NCBI GenBank assembly: GCA_028707635.1
Contig: JAQWAQ010000018.1
Span: 1-35,185 of the forward strand
Length of the DNA: 35,185 nucleotides
Source of the DNA: Negativicutes bacterium
Lineage (GTDB): Bacteria > Bacillota > Negativicutes > JAAYSF01
Direction of reading: 5' to 3'
The notes under the pieces were generated by a model. It was not told the origin of the DNA. It saw nothing but the letters and a program-made list of their open reading frames with translations, and did no database searches. Each line of letters begins with the position of its first letter. Within the stretch, counting starts at the first letter, position 1. Of the stretch, positions 5,473 to 14,088 are shown piece after piece. The position numbers and the translations under genes are program-made.

Positions 5473-7584
5473 ATGAGTAAAATGCGTTTGCTTAGGTACA
5501 GAGTGGAGAAATTCAAGTCTGTAATGGATAGCGGATGGATTGACTGTGATGAGGTAACAACATTAGTTGGGGTAAACGAAGCAGGCAAGTCAAATTTATT
5601 ATTAGCTCTCTGGAAATTGAACCCCGCCAAGGGTGGAGAAATACACTTTTCGGATGATATGCCTGTGAAACTTTTTTCTGATTTGCGGGAGGAAAAAAAC
5701 AAGCCGAAATTTATTCAGGCAGTTTTTCAAATAACCTCTAATTCAGTTTTAGAATCTATATCAAAACAATCAGAGTTTGACAAGGATGCAGTAAGAATTG
5801 TTACTGTCTCCAGAGATTATGACGGGACGCGGTTTATTAACTTTCCTGATGCAAAAACATATTCTTCACTTCCTCAAAATGAAATTGCAGAGATTTTGGC
5901 TGACTATACGGATAAACTTGAAAAACTAAATGAAGCAGGTAAAACTGAAGCTGGAATAAAAGTGGAAGCAAAACAAAAGTTGGCTAAATCGAATGAAATA
6001 ATAAAAGATAAAGAATTTCTGAATAAAATAGATATAGTAGCTCTTACAAGTGTTTTTGAGAGCATATCTGCCAAAACTATGCAAACATCGCAAATACGTC
6101 CAACATTACTTGAAATATATGAGCGGTTTTCTGCAATTTCGCAAGGATTTGATAGACCAAACCCTTCAAGCATCGAAGATGTGAGGAAAATTGTAATAGC
6201 AAACCTGCCCAAGTTTGTATATTATTCTAATTATGGAAATATAGATTCTGAGATTTATTTACCTCATGTAATTGATAATATGGAGAGAAAAAATTTATTA
6301 GGAATGGCAGAAGCCAAAGCACGAACCCTCAAAGTACTGTTTGAATATGTAAAGCTTGACCCGAAAGAAATACTCGAAATGGGCGAGGATGCAAAAGCCC
6401 CACATGATGGTAATGGAAGACCGACGAGGGAACCTAATGACGAGGAAATTAAAGAAAAAGCTGATAAAAAGAAAGAACGGGACATTTTATTACAATCGGC
6501 TTCATCAAAACTAACCCGTGATTTTAGAGACTGGTGGAATCAAGGGAATTATACCTTTGACTTTCGTGCTGATGGTAAACACTTTAGAATATGGGTGTCG
6601 GATGAAGTGCGACCAGAGAGAATTATTCTTGAAAATAGAAGCACCGGCTTGCAATGGTTTTTGAGCTTTTATCTTGTATTTTTAGTAGAAAGTCAAGATT
6701 CTCATTCGGGAGCTATCCTATTATTGGACGAGGCAGGATTATCATTACACCCGCTCGCTCAAAAAGACTTATCTGCTTTCTTTAATAAGCTGTCTCAAAC
6801 AAATCAAATAGTGAACACGACACACTCTCCGTTTATAATTGACACCAATCACATAGATAGAGCTAAAGTAGTTTATGTTGATAAGGATGGGTACTCCGTA
6901 GTTTCAAATAATTTGCGGGCGGCAGAAAAACAATTGCAGACAAATTCCGTGTATGCTGTTCATGCAGCACTTGGATTATCCATATCAGATATTCTATTGC
7001 AAGGATGCCGACCTGTAATTGTTGAGGGCCCGTCAGACCAATTTTACTTTAATGCTATTAAGTTATATCTCATTAGTAAAAATTTGATTGCGCCTAAAGA
7101 AGAAATTGTTTTTGTACCATCGGGCGGAGTTAAAGCAGTAGGCAGTCTTGCAAGCTTATTATCTGTGAAAAGTGAACTTCCATATGTAGTCCTTGATTCA
7201 GATAAAAGTGGACAAGATTTCAAGGCCAAACTTGAAAAGAATCTCTATGCAAGTGAAGCCGAAAAGATACTTAGTATTGATAGTTATACATCTATATTCG
7301 AATCAGAAGTTGAAGATATTATCCCATTTGAACTTTTACAACGGCCAGTAGATAGGCTTTTTAATGTGGACTTAGATTTTTCAACTATATATGATCCGAA
7401 AAAGCCCATTATCTCACAGATAGAGGAATACGCTGCCAAAAATAATATTGATTTGCCAGAAGGATACAAGGTTGACTTAGCACGGCAATTCAAACAAGCC
7501 CTTTTTACTCATGGAGATAGGTACTCAGATAAGACCGTAGTGGATAGATGGCAATCTATTTTCAATAAGATACTTGAAAAATAA
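5473..7584 (+). CDS. OLD-family AAA ATPase/TOPRIM nuclease
   Basis: The protein has 703 residues. The N-terminal ABC-type ATPase has Walker A GVNEAGKSN (residues 33-41), the Walker B region ILLLDEAGLSLHP (D419, E420) and the switch His in NTTHSPF. The C-terminal TOPRIM domain has VEGPSD (E518) and DSD (D575, D577), the metal-binding acidic residues. This ATPase-TOPRIM order defines OLD (overcoming lysogenization defect) nucleases. No UvrD-like helicase (GajB) or reverse transcriptase is adjacent, so it looks like a stand-alone class 1 type. Such proteins commonly act in phage defence by nicking or degrading DNA; that role here is inferred from the island setting. A strong AGGAGG site precedes the ATG. 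Length and motifs look intact. Confidence 0.92.
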   Translation: MSKMRLLRYRVEKFKSVMDSGWIDCDEVTTLVGVNEAGKSNLLLALWKLNPAKGGEIHFSDDMPVKLFSDLREEKNKPKFIQAVFQITSNSVLESISKQSEFDKDAVRIVTVSRDYDGTRFINFPDAKTYSSLPQNEIAEILADYTDKLEKLNEAGKTEAGIKVEAKQKLAKSNEIIKDKEFLNKIDIVALTSVFESISAKTMQTSQIRPTLLEIYERFSAISQGFDRPNPSSIEDVRKIVIANLPKFVYYSNYGNIDSEIYLPHVIDNMERKNLLGMAEAKARTLKVLFEYVKLDPKEILEMGEDAKAPHDGNGRPTREPNDEEIKEKADKKKERDILLQSASSKLTRDFRDWWNQGNYTFDFRADGKHFRIWVSDEVRPERIILENRSTGLQWFLSFYLVFLVESQDSHSGAILLLDEAGLSLHPLAQKDLSAFFNKLSQTNQIVNTTHSPFIIDTNHIDRAKVVYVDKDGYSVVSNNLRAAEKQLQTNSVYAVHAALGLSISDILLQGCRPVIVEGPSDQFYFNAIKLYLISKNLIAPKEEIVFVPSGGVKAVGSLASLLSVKSELPYVVLDSDKSGQDFKAKLEKNLYASEAEKILSIDSYTSIFESEVEDIIPFELLQRPVDRLFNVDLDFSTIYDPKKPIISQIEEYAAKNNIDLPEGYKVDLARQFKQALFTHGDRYSDKTVVDRWQSIFNKILEK

Positions 7585-7847
7585 AGAAAATGGCGGGAGC
7601 ATGACGGCCACGAAGCTATCACTAGCTCATGGCGAAAAAAGTTTTCTCATACCTCTCGTGATTATGCAATAGAATAAATTAATGAATTTTGTAAAGACAT
7701 TAATTTGTTTCTTGAGTTTGCTGTCAATAGATAGAATGACTTTCTTGAAGACGTGGTTCTATCCTGAATTGACTTTTACAGACACACTGAATGGTTGGTA
7801 CAATTAAACCCAAGAGATTTTTGAAATAAATGAAGGCGCTTAAATAA
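7585..7847. other. Intergenic remnant, no gene seen
   Basis: About 260 bp after the OLD gene hold no convincing ORF. Short interrupted open stretches in several frames suggest decayed coding DNA, but I cannot name the source. Confidence 0.4.
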
Positions 7848-7877
7848 AACCGGCATTATAATGATGCTGGTTTTTTA
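7848..7877 (+). terminator. Terminator upstream of the intact DUF255 gene
   Basis: AACCGGCAT (7848-7856) pairs with ATGCTGGTT (7864-7872, one G-T wobble), followed by a T run. It is equivalent in position to the hairpin at 1184-1209. Confidence 0.8.
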
Positions 7878-7894
7878 TTTTGCTATAACTTTCC

Positions 7895-7923
7895 TTGACT
7901 TACCACAACATACCAATTACAAT
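7895..7923 (+). promoter_or_regulatory. Promoter of the DUF255 gene
   Basis: TTGACT (7895-7900) and TACAAT (7918-7923) are separated by 17 bp. The sequence from the -35 onward is the start of the 305-bp repeat shared with 1217-1521. The transcript would carry a leader of about 90 nt before the ATG at 8024. Confidence 0.7.
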
Positions 7924-8199
7924 AAAACTAATCCTAACAAATAACAACTATCAATTATATAACGTATGTAAAACCTTCATCAAGCAAATCCTAAATGATA
8001 GCGATAAAAATGAGGTGATGCTAATGTCTACCAAGCATGTTAACCACCTAGCTAATGAAAAGAGTCCATACCTATTACAACACGCTCACAACCCAATAGA
8101 TTGGTACCCCTGGGGCGAGGAAGCTTTCGCGAAGGCCAAAGCTGAAGACAAGCCGATCTTTTTTAGTTGTGGCTATAGTACGTGCCATTGGTGCCATGT
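7895..8199 (+). repeat. 305-bp direct repeat, right copy
   Basis: This is the gapless counterpart of 1217-1521. It ends at the CxxC codons with the core TGCCATTGGTGCCATGT, after which this copy continues into the rest of the gene. Confidence 0.9.
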
Positions 8200-10096
8200 A
8201 ATGGAGAGAGAGTCTTTCGAAGATGAAGAGGTTGCCGAAGTTCTTAATCGTTATTTTGTATCTATAAAAGTAGACCGTGAGGAGCGGCCGGATGTTGACC
8301 ATATATATATGGAAGTGTGCCAGGCGCTTACCCAGTCAGGAGGATGGCCGCTCACCATTATTATGACTCCGGACAAGAAGCCATTTTTCGCAGGTACATA
8401 TTTTCCAAAAGCGAGTAAATGGGGCAGACCAGGTTTAATGGATCTGCTAGATGCTGTTCAGCAGCGGTGGCGCGAGAATCGGGATGAGCTCATTGAACAT
8501 AGTAATGAAATATACGCCTTGCTTAAGCATGAGTATAAACCTTCAACCGATGTGCAGCTATCGAGTGAACTGCTTGATATAGCTTTTCAGCAATTAGAAG
8601 CAGGTTTTGATGCTAAATACGGAGGCTTTTCCGGGGCGCCTAAGTTTCCTACTCCGCATAATATGCTCTTTTTGCTGCGTTACTGGCGGCATAATGGCAA
8701 CCCCAAGGCTTTAGCCATGGTAGAGAAGACGCTTACCGCTATGCGGCAGGGTGGTATTTATGATCACTTAGGGTATGGTTTTTCCCGGTATTCTACTGAC
8801 AATGAGTGGCTTGTTCCGCATTTTGAGAAAATGCTATATGATAACGCGTTATTGTGTCACGCTTATTTAGAAGCCTATCAATGCACCGGCAATCAAGATT
8901 TCGCCCAAGTTGCTGGGGAAATTCTAGATTATGTTATGAGGGATATGACGAGTTCAGAAGGCGGTTTTTATTCGGCTGAAGATGCAGATTCAGAAGGCGT
9001 GGAAGGCAAGTTTTATGTTTTTACCAGACAGCAGGTCTTGGATATACTTGGTGAAAAAGACGGCACGCTGGTTGCTGACTTTTACGGTATCACGTCCCAA
9101 GGAAATTTTGAACATGGCACAAGCATTCTAAATTTTATTGACCGCAATGTCGAGGCCTATGCGCATAAGATTGGGATAGATGTTGCAGAATTAACCAAAT
9201 TATTTGCCTCTTGCCGGAGTAAACTTTACGCAGAGCGTGAAAAGCGGATTCATCCATATAAGGATGATAAAATTTTAACAGCCTGGAATGCTTTGATGAT
9301 TGCCGCGTTTGCTAAAGCGGCCCGCGTATTGAATGTAGCTGTTTATGCTGAATTTGCCGAGCGGGCGTTAGAGTTTATTCAAAGTAGACTTGTTCGGAAA
9401 GATGGTAGGTTGTTGGCTCGCTACCGAGAGGGTGAAGCTAAACATTTGGCCTATTTAGATGATTATGCGTTCTTATTATGGGCCTTGGTTGAGCTATATG
9501 AGACGGTATATTCGCCGACCTACATAAAGTGGGCCTTGGAGGTCTCTGATGAGCTAAAACGGTTATTCTTGGACGATATAAACGGTGGCTTTTATTTCTA
9601 TGGCTCGGATGGAGAGCAGCTTTTGACAAGGCCTAAAGAGATATACGATGGGGCCATTCCGGCCGGTAATTCGGTGGCAGCTTTAGCATTATTGCGTTTG
9701 GCAAATATCACCGGCAACAATGAACTTCAAAAGATGGCCGAAGCTGTACTTAAAGCCTTTGGCGGGCAGGTTAAGAAGTATCCTAAAGCGTATACTTTTT
9801 ATTTGGTTGCCTTAGATTACCAACTGTCTGCGCGTCGGAAAATAGTTATTGCCGGTTCTAATGATTCAGAAGATGCATGGAATATGATTTTTGCAGTCTG
9901 GCAGAATTTTTTACCGGATACCGAAATCGTCTTTAATGACAGAACGAAAGCCGACTTAGTTGAGAAAATTTTGCCAGCGGTGAGTAATCAACAGCCGCTC
10001 GATGGTAAGGCTACTGCCTATATCTGTGAGAATTTTGCCTGTCAGCCGCCGATTACTGATGTCGGAAAGTTATTGAGCGCCTTGGTCATCGAATAA
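8024..10096 (+). CDS. Thioredoxin-domain DUF255 protein (YyaL/SSP411 family)
   Basis: This is a full-length 690-residue protein. Residues 1-165 or so form the thioredoxin-like DUF255 domain ([20 protein letters not shown], the CHWC redox motif at C54/C57, then [20 protein letters not shown] and [11 protein letters not shown]). The remaining 500 residues form an (alpha/alpha)6-barrel like N-acylglucosamine 2-epimerases ([45 protein letters not shown]). Family function is unsettled; human SSP411/SPATA20 is the known relative. The start is the ATG behind GAGGTGA; the frame is open further upstream but without a ribosome site. The first 59 codons, leader and promoter belong to the repeat also found at 1217-1521, so the 5' end seems to have been supplied by an inserted element while the gene stays intact. 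Confidence 0.93.
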   Translation: MSTKHVNHLANEKSPYLLQHAHNPIDWYPWGEEAFAKAKAEDKPIFFSCGYSTCHWCHVMERESFEDEEVAEVLNRYFVSIKVDREERPDVDHIYMEVCQALTQSGGWPLTIIMTPDKKPFFAGTYFPKASKWGRPGLMDLLDAVQQRWRENRDELIEHSNEIYALLKHEYKPSTDVQLSSELLDIAFQQLEAGFDAKYGGFSGAPKFPTPHNMLFLLRYWRHNGNPKALAMVEKTLTAMRQGGIYDHLGYGFSRYSTDNEWLVPHFEKMLYDNALLCHAYLEAYQCTGNQDFAQVAGEILDYVMRDMTSSEGGFYSAEDADSEGVEGKFYVFTRQQVLDILGEKDGTLVADFYGITSQGNFEHGTSILNFIDRNVEAYAHKIGIDVAELTKLFASCRSKLYAEREKRIHPYKDDKILTAWNALMIAAFAKAARVLNVAVYAEFAERALEFIQSRLVRKDGRLLARYREGEAKHLAYLDDYAFLLWALVELYETVYSPTYIKWALEVSDELKRLFLDDINGGFYFYGSDGEQLLTRPKEIYDGAIPAGNSVAALALLRLANITGNNELQKMAEAVLKAFGGQVKKYPKAYTFYLVALDYQLSARRKIVIAGSNDSEDAWNMIFAVWQNFLPDTEIVFNDRTKADLVEKILPAVSNQQPLDGKATAYICENFACQPPITDVGKLLSALVIE

Positions 10097-10112
10097 GTGA
10101 AATAGATATTGC

Positions 10113-10159
10113 TGAATAAGTATTATTAATTTGAATAAGTATTTTTAATATGGTAATAT
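10113..10159 (+). promoter_or_regulatory. Ferritin promoter with direct repeats
   Basis: TTGAAT (10131-10136) and TAATAT (10154-10159) are 17 bp apart. The 12-mer TGAATAAGTATT occurs at 10113-10124 and 10132-10143, 19 bp apart, the second copy over the -35. This is a plausible operator for a regulator, identity unknown. Confidence 0.6.
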
Positions 10160-10206
10160 TAACCTAGATGCTAATAATTACTTCATATAAGGGAGGAAAT
10201 GTTAGA

Positions 10207-10722
10207 ATGATTAGTCAAAAAATGCAAGATGCCATTAACGGTCAAATTCAAGCAGAATTCTATTCAGCTTATTTGTATCTTTCCATGTCCGCTTACTGTG
10301 AAGGTAAAAGCTTGAAGGGCTTTGCAAATTGGCTTAACGTACAATATCAGGAAGAGGTTTCCCACGCGACTAAACTGTTCACCTACCTTGGTGAGCGCGG
10401 TGGCAAGGTTCGTCTTGCTACTATTGATGCTCCACCTTCCGAGTTTGGTACTTTGGCTGAATTATTTGAAATGGTATTAACTCATGAACAGCATGTAACT
10501 GATTTGATCAATAAACTGTATGAAGTTGCTGTTAGTGAAAAAGACTTTGCTGCGCAAATCTTCTTGCAGTGGTTTATAAATGAACAAGTTGAAGAAGAAT
10601 CAAGTGTTGGCGAGGTTCTCGATAAGTTGGCTGTTATTGGTGAAAAAACAGTTGATGTTTTATACTTAGACAAGGAATTAAGTACTAGAGTTTTTGTACC
10701 GCCCGCAGCTAACAATGCTTAG
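10207..10722 (+). CDS. ftnA: Ferritin
   Basis: The 171-residue protein is a classical FtnA-type non-haem ferritin. Ferroxidase residues appear in the expected places: E17 (AEFYSAYLY), E50 and H53 (EEVSHATK), E94 (LTHEQH), Q127 and E130 (INEQVEEE). It should oxidise Fe(II) and store it in a 24-mer shell. The start is the ATG at 10207, behind GGGAGG (10191-10196); an in-frame ATG at 10168 lacks a site and would add an atypical extension. It is monocistronic, with a promoter carrying a duplicated 12-mer and a convergent terminator downstream. Iron storage fits an anaerobe that must survive oxygen exposure and spore formation. Confidence 0.95.
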   Translation: MISQKMQDAINGQIQAEFYSAYLYLSMSAYCEGKSLKGFANWLNVQYQEEVSHATKLFTYLGERGGKVRLATIDAPPSEFGTLAELFEMVLTHEQHVTDLINKLYEVAVSEKDFAAQIFLQWFINEQVEEESSVGEVLDKLAVIGEKTVDVLYLDKELSTRVFVPPAANNA

Positions 10723-10731
10723 ATAATGACA

Positions 10732-10761
10732 TCAGCCAGCATCCTTAAGGAAGCTGGCTGA
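10732..10761. terminator. Bidirectional hairpin between ferritin and SASP genes
   Basis: TCAGCCAGC (10732-10740) pairs with GCTGGCTGA (10753-10761). The T tracts are weak on both sides. It lies between convergent genes. Confidence 0.6.
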
Positions 10762-10779
10762 TTCTGTATCAATCGTTAT

Positions 10780-10980
10780 TTACTTCACTGTAGTCTTGGT
10801 TTCATTCGTGGTTTTTGCATCGTCGACTAGGGTGGTCTCGGCGCGCTTGATGGCCTCGCGAACCATCGAACCAACTTCGCCTGTAGTGACGTCGCTCCAG
10901 TCACCATCTTCAATTTTTTCGCCGAAACCAAGGTCGTAAGCTAGTTGCTTTTTCAACTTATCAGACATTACTTCACCCAT
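10780..10980 (-). CDS. Minor alpha/beta-type small acid-soluble spore protein (SspF-like)
   Basis: The 66-residue protein contains MSDKLKKQLAYDLGFGEKI, followed by GDWSDVTTGEVGSMVREAIKRAE. This resembles SspF-type minor SASPs (VMSxxFKxELAKDLGF, ending GNMVKRAIEIAE) and more remotely the classical alpha/beta SASPs. Such proteins coat spore DNA and alter its UV photochemistry. A strong GGGAGGTG site precedes the ATG on the minus strand. The tail (TTLVDDAKTTNETKTTVK) is Thr/Lys-rich and longer than usual. Expression in the forespore under sigma-G is expected; a possible CATAATA -10 lies at 11026-11032 (minus strand) with only a weak -35. Confidence 0.85.
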   Translation of the reverse strand: MGEVMSDKLKKQLAYDLGFGEKIEDGDWSDVTTGEVGSMVREAIKRAETTLVDDAKTTNETKTTVK

Positions 10981-11120
10981 AGTTCCACACCTCCCGAAAT
11001 TTTTTTAGGCAGATGGGCCTAAGTTTATTATGTGCTGTAAAGTTTTTTTAATCCGATGGAAAGTTTCACAGTAAAATATTAAAATACCCCCTTATACTGG
11101 GGGATGAGGAGAGTGGTTGT

Positions 11121-12797
11121 ATGAAGGTCGTGATTATTGGCGGGGTAGCTGCAGGATTAAAATCAGCAGCGAAAATTCGGCGCAGTAAGCCGCAAGCACA
11201 GATTACCGTTATTGAAAAGGGTAAACTTATATCCTATGGCGCTTGTGGAATACCCTATTATGTCGGTGGCGATATTGATGATGTAACACAGTTAATGACG
11301 ACAGCCAGCGGAACTGTTCGTAATGCTGATTATTTTAAGAATATCAAAGATATTGATGTTCTTACCGAAACAATGGCGACAAATATTGATCGTGTAACAA
11401 AAACGGTGACAATCAAAGACTTGAAAACTGATAATGAGTCTCAGCTTCTTTATGATAAGCTCGTGATTGCGACAGGTGCAACGCCAATAAAACCACCGCT
11501 GCCGGGGATAGACCTAGCTAATATCTATCAAATGTGGCACCCTGATGACGCCAAAGCTGTCCGGCGTGGTTTGGAAACCGGAAAGTTCAAAAACGCAGTG
11601 ATTATTGGAGCTGGACTTGTCGGCATGGAAATGGCGGAAGCGTTAACTAACTGGGGGATTAAAGTAACAGTAGTTGAAATGAAAGACCAAGTTTTATCTT
11701 TTCTTGATGCTGAGATGGCGGCTTCTGTTGCTCAATACGCTACTGGGCAAGGGGTAAATATCCTGACAGAGGAAAAAGTCATACAATTTAATGGTGATGG
11801 TGTAGTTAGTGAAGTTGTTACAGATAAGCGCAGTGTGCTTGCTGACCTTGTTATATTATCCATTGGCGTTAAGCCAAATGTTGAGCTGGCTCGTCAGGCC
11901 GGGCTTGATATTGGTGTAACGGGAGCGATCAGTGTTAATGAGTATCTCGAAACAAGTGATCCCGATATTTATGCCGGTGGTGACTGTGTAGAAAATACCA
12001 ACTTAGTGTCAGGGAAAAAGGTATTTGCCCCCATGGGTTCTACGGCGAATAAACACGGGCGGGTGATTGGCGAGAATATTTGCGGCGGTCGGGTCAAATT
12101 TCGCGGTGTACTCAATACTGCAGTCGTCAAGTTTATTGATTTTAATATTGGTAAGGTCGGCTTGACCGAGCGCGAAGCTAAACTATTAGGCTATGAGTAT
12201 ATTGCCGCTACGATTTCTGGCCATGATCGGCCGCACTATATGCCTGAAGTCAAGTCGCTAAGTCTCAAACTGGTTGTGGATGCTAAAAACCGCCGCGTCT
12301 TGGGCGCACAGGCCTTTGGCGAGGGCGATATAACAAAGCGGATTGATGTTATTGCTACAGCTTTAACGCTCGGAGGAACTATTGACGATTTGTTTGATAT
12401 TGACTTGTCCTATGCGCCGCCCTATAATGGTCCAATTGACAATGTTGCCGTTGCGGCTAACGTTGTTATGAATAAAATAGTGGGGCAAATGGTAGGTATA
12501 TCCAGCTTCGAGGCGAAAAAACGTATGGATGAGGGCAATGCTATTTTCCTGGATGTGCGCGCGCCAGAAGAGTTGAAAAAAATCAGGCTGGCTCACAGTG
12601 ATCTCAAGAATATTCCCCTGGGGCAACTGCGAGAGCGTGTTGATGAGATTGATAAAGATAGTGAAGTTGTTGCGGTATGCAAGATAGGTCTTAGAGGTTA
12701 TGAAGCCTCTGTAATTTTAAAGGGACAAGGCTTTAATGATGTTAAGGTCCTTGAAGGTGGTATAACAGCATGGCCGTTTCAACGCGATGCCGATTAG
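11121..12797 (+). CDS. CoA-disulfide reductase with C-terminal rhodanese domain
   Basis: The 558-residue protein begins with an FAD-binding Rossmann motif (VVIIGGVAAGLKSAAKIRR) and a single active-site Cys in SYGACGIPYYVGG (C42), the hallmark of CoA-disulfide reductases and NADH oxidases. An NAD(P)H motif (VIIGAGLVGMEMAE) and a second FAD motif (YAGGDC) follow, then the dimerisation domain (about 330-440). A rhodanese domain (about 460-558) has its catalytic loop at AVCKIGLRGYEA (C520). CoADR-rhodanese fusions reduce CoA disulfides, CoA persulfide or polysulfide with NAD(P)H. A role in thiol redox balance, oxygen stress or sulfur reduction is likely. The start ATG follows GAGGAGAG. It is monocistronic with its own terminator. 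Confidence 0.93.
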   Translation: MKVVIIGGVAAGLKSAAKIRRSKPQAQITVIEKGKLISYGACGIPYYVGGDIDDVTQLMTTASGTVRNADYFKNIKDIDVLTETMATNIDRVTKTVTIKDLKTDNESQLLYDKLVIATGATPIKPPLPGIDLANIYQMWHPDDAKAVRRGLETGKFKNAVIIGAGLVGMEMAEALTNWGIKVTVVEMKDQVLSFLDAEMAASVAQYATGQGVNILTEEKVIQFNGDGVVSEVVTDKRSVLADLVILSIGVKPNVELARQAGLDIGVTGAISVNEYLETSDPDIYAGGDCVENTNLVSGKKVFAPMGSTANKHGRVIGENICGGRVKFRGVLNTAVVKFIDFNIGKVGLTEREAKLLGYEYIAATISGHDRPHYMPEVKSLSLKLVVDAKNRRVLGAQAFGEGDITKRIDVIATALTLGGTIDDLFDIDLSYAPPYNGPIDNVAVAANVVMNKIVGQMVGISSFEAKKRMDEGNAIFLDVRAPEELKKIRLAHSDLKNIPLGQLRERVDEIDKDSEVVAVCKIGLRGYEASVILKGQGFNDVKVLEGGITAWPFQRDAD

Positions 12798-12832
12798 TTA
12801 AGTTGCATATGGTTCAATGAATTATGCTGAAG

Positions 12833-12867
12833 GACGCCAGGTGAGTATTACCCTGCGCGTCTTTTTT
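12833..12867 (+). terminator. Terminator of the CoA-disulfide reductase gene
   Basis: GACGCCAGG (12833-12841) pairs with CCTGCGCGTC (12852-12861) with one bulged base, then a run of T. Confidence 0.8.
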
Positions 12868-12885
12868 GTTAAAGGAGTTTCTACC

Positions 12886-12903
12886 ATGAGAGGAGAAGAA
12901 TAG
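12886..12903 (+). other. Five-codon mini-ORF in the hydE leader
   Basis: ATG AGA GGA GAA GAA TAG is preceded by AAAGGAG at a good distance (13 nt to the ATG from the start of the motif). It lies 40 bp before hydE. It may be a leader peptide or a relic. Confidence 0.3.
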
Positions 12904-12943
12904 ACTAGTTTTTGATTTAGGGAATCTAGAGGAGAGAACGGAA

Positions 12944-13990
12944 TTGTCATTGATGAAAATAATCGAAACCGCAGAAAAACAGCACAAACTGGAAAAGGAT
13001 GAAATCGTTGCCCTGTTGGAAAATAGTGACTGTGATCAGGCAATCACGATAGCGGCTGACCGAGTTCGAAAGCAATATGTAGGCGATGAGGTTCATTTAC
13101 GGGGTCTTATTGAGTTTTCTAATATCTGTCGGCAGAATTGCTTCTATTGCGGGCTTAGGGCTGAGAACGGTGCTGTTAAGCGATATCGTTTGGAAACTGA
13201 TGAAATCCTTGAATTAGCTCGCAAAGCCAAAGGTTATGGTTATAAGACACTTGTACTTCAATCAGGTGAAGATACTAGTTTTACTGTACAGAAATTAACG
13301 GATATTATTAGCCGTATAAAAAAGCTGGATATGGCTATTACATTAAGCATTGGTGAGAAGTCGCGTGAGGAATATTGCGCTTACAAAGAAGCAGGAGCTG
13401 ATCGTTATCTGCTGCGGATCGAAACAACTGACAGTCAGTTGTATCAGAAACTACATCCTCACATGAGCTTAGAAAATCGAAAACAGTGTCTGTATACTCT
13501 AAAAGAACTGGGTTATGAGGTGGGGACAGGCTGTTTGGTGGGGCTGCCGGGGCAAACTCTCGAATCGCTGGCAGATGATATTTTGTTTTTTCAAGAGCTT
13601 GATACCGACATGATTGGTCTTGGTCCATTCATACCTCATCAAAGTACGCCGCTTAAAAATGAAGTTGGCGGCACTTTTGCGATGGCTATTAAAGTGATGG
13701 CAATTGTCAGACTTTTATTACCCGACAGTAACATTCCAGCAACAACTGCAATGGAAACTCTTAACAGTAAAGGGCGGCTCATAGCACTGCAAAGCGGGGC
13801 AAATGTTGTGATGCCTAATGTGACTGAAGGTGACTACCGCAAAATGTATGAATTGTATCCTGGCAAAATATGTGTAAATGATACTCCGGCTCACTGTCGT
13901 AGTTGTATTACGGGGAAGATTAGCAGTATCGGCAGGACAGTATCACAAGAATATGGCTTCCGAAAGAGGAAGGTAACCACTAATAATTAA
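12944..13990 (+). CDS. hydE: [FeFe]-hydrogenase H-cluster maturase HydE (radical SAM)
   Basis: The 348-residue radical SAM protein carries the CxxxCxxC motif in ICRQNCFYCG (C62, C66, C69), binding the SAM-dependent 4Fe-4S cluster. A second Cys set sits at the end (CVNDTPAHCRSC: C310, C318, C321), matching the extra cluster site known in HydE. LRGLIEFSNIC and GLGPFIPHQSTPL are family-typical. HydE helps to build the dithiolate-bridged diiron subcluster of [FeFe] hydrogenase, acting with HydG and HydF, neither of which is in the window. The TTG at 12944 is 9 nt after GAGGAG; an ATG at 12953 is also possible but too far from the site. It stands alone, so its partners must be elsewhere. Confidence 0.94.
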   Translation: MSLMKIIETAEKQHKLEKDEIVALLENSDCDQAITIAADRVRKQYVGDEVHLRGLIEFSNICRQNCFYCGLRAENGAVKRYRLETDEILELARKAKGYGYKTLVLQSGEDTSFTVQKLTDIISRIKKLDMAITLSIGEKSREEYCAYKEAGADRYLLRIETTDSQLYQKLHPHMSLENRKQCLYTLKELGYEVGTGCLVGLPGQTLESLADDILFFQELDTDMIGLGPFIPHQSTPLKNEVGGTFAMAIKVMAIVRLLLPDSNIPATTAMETLNSKGRLIALQSGANVVMPNVTEGDYRKMYELYPGKICVNDTPAHCRSCITGKISSIGRTVSQEYGFRKRKVTTNN

Positions 13991-14052
13991 AGTCAAATAC
14001 AATATTCAAAACCTGAATGCCTAGTTTGTCTTTTTTACTGGCTCTTTTTGTA

Positions 14053-14059
14053 CATACTA
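14053..14059 (+). promoter_or_regulatory. Sigma-G-type -10 element before splB
   Basis: CATACTA is the consensus -10 of forespore sigma-G promoters and lies 29 bp before the splB ATG. No good -35 (TGAATA-like) is seen at 17-18 bp, so it is only a candidate, though it fits the gene. Confidence 0.45.
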
Positions 14060-14088
14060 GACCTAAATTAAACAAAGGGTGAGGTAAA

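Noticed and set aside
7585..7847. Possible decayed transposase or other gene after the OLD nuclease
   Set aside because: Short open pieces with stops in all frames; no recognisable motif, so only reported as a gap.
10990..11060. Sigma-G promoter for the SspF-like gene
   Set aside because: A CATAATA -10 is present, but the -35 is poor and the spacer short; mentioned with the gene but not listed as its own feature.
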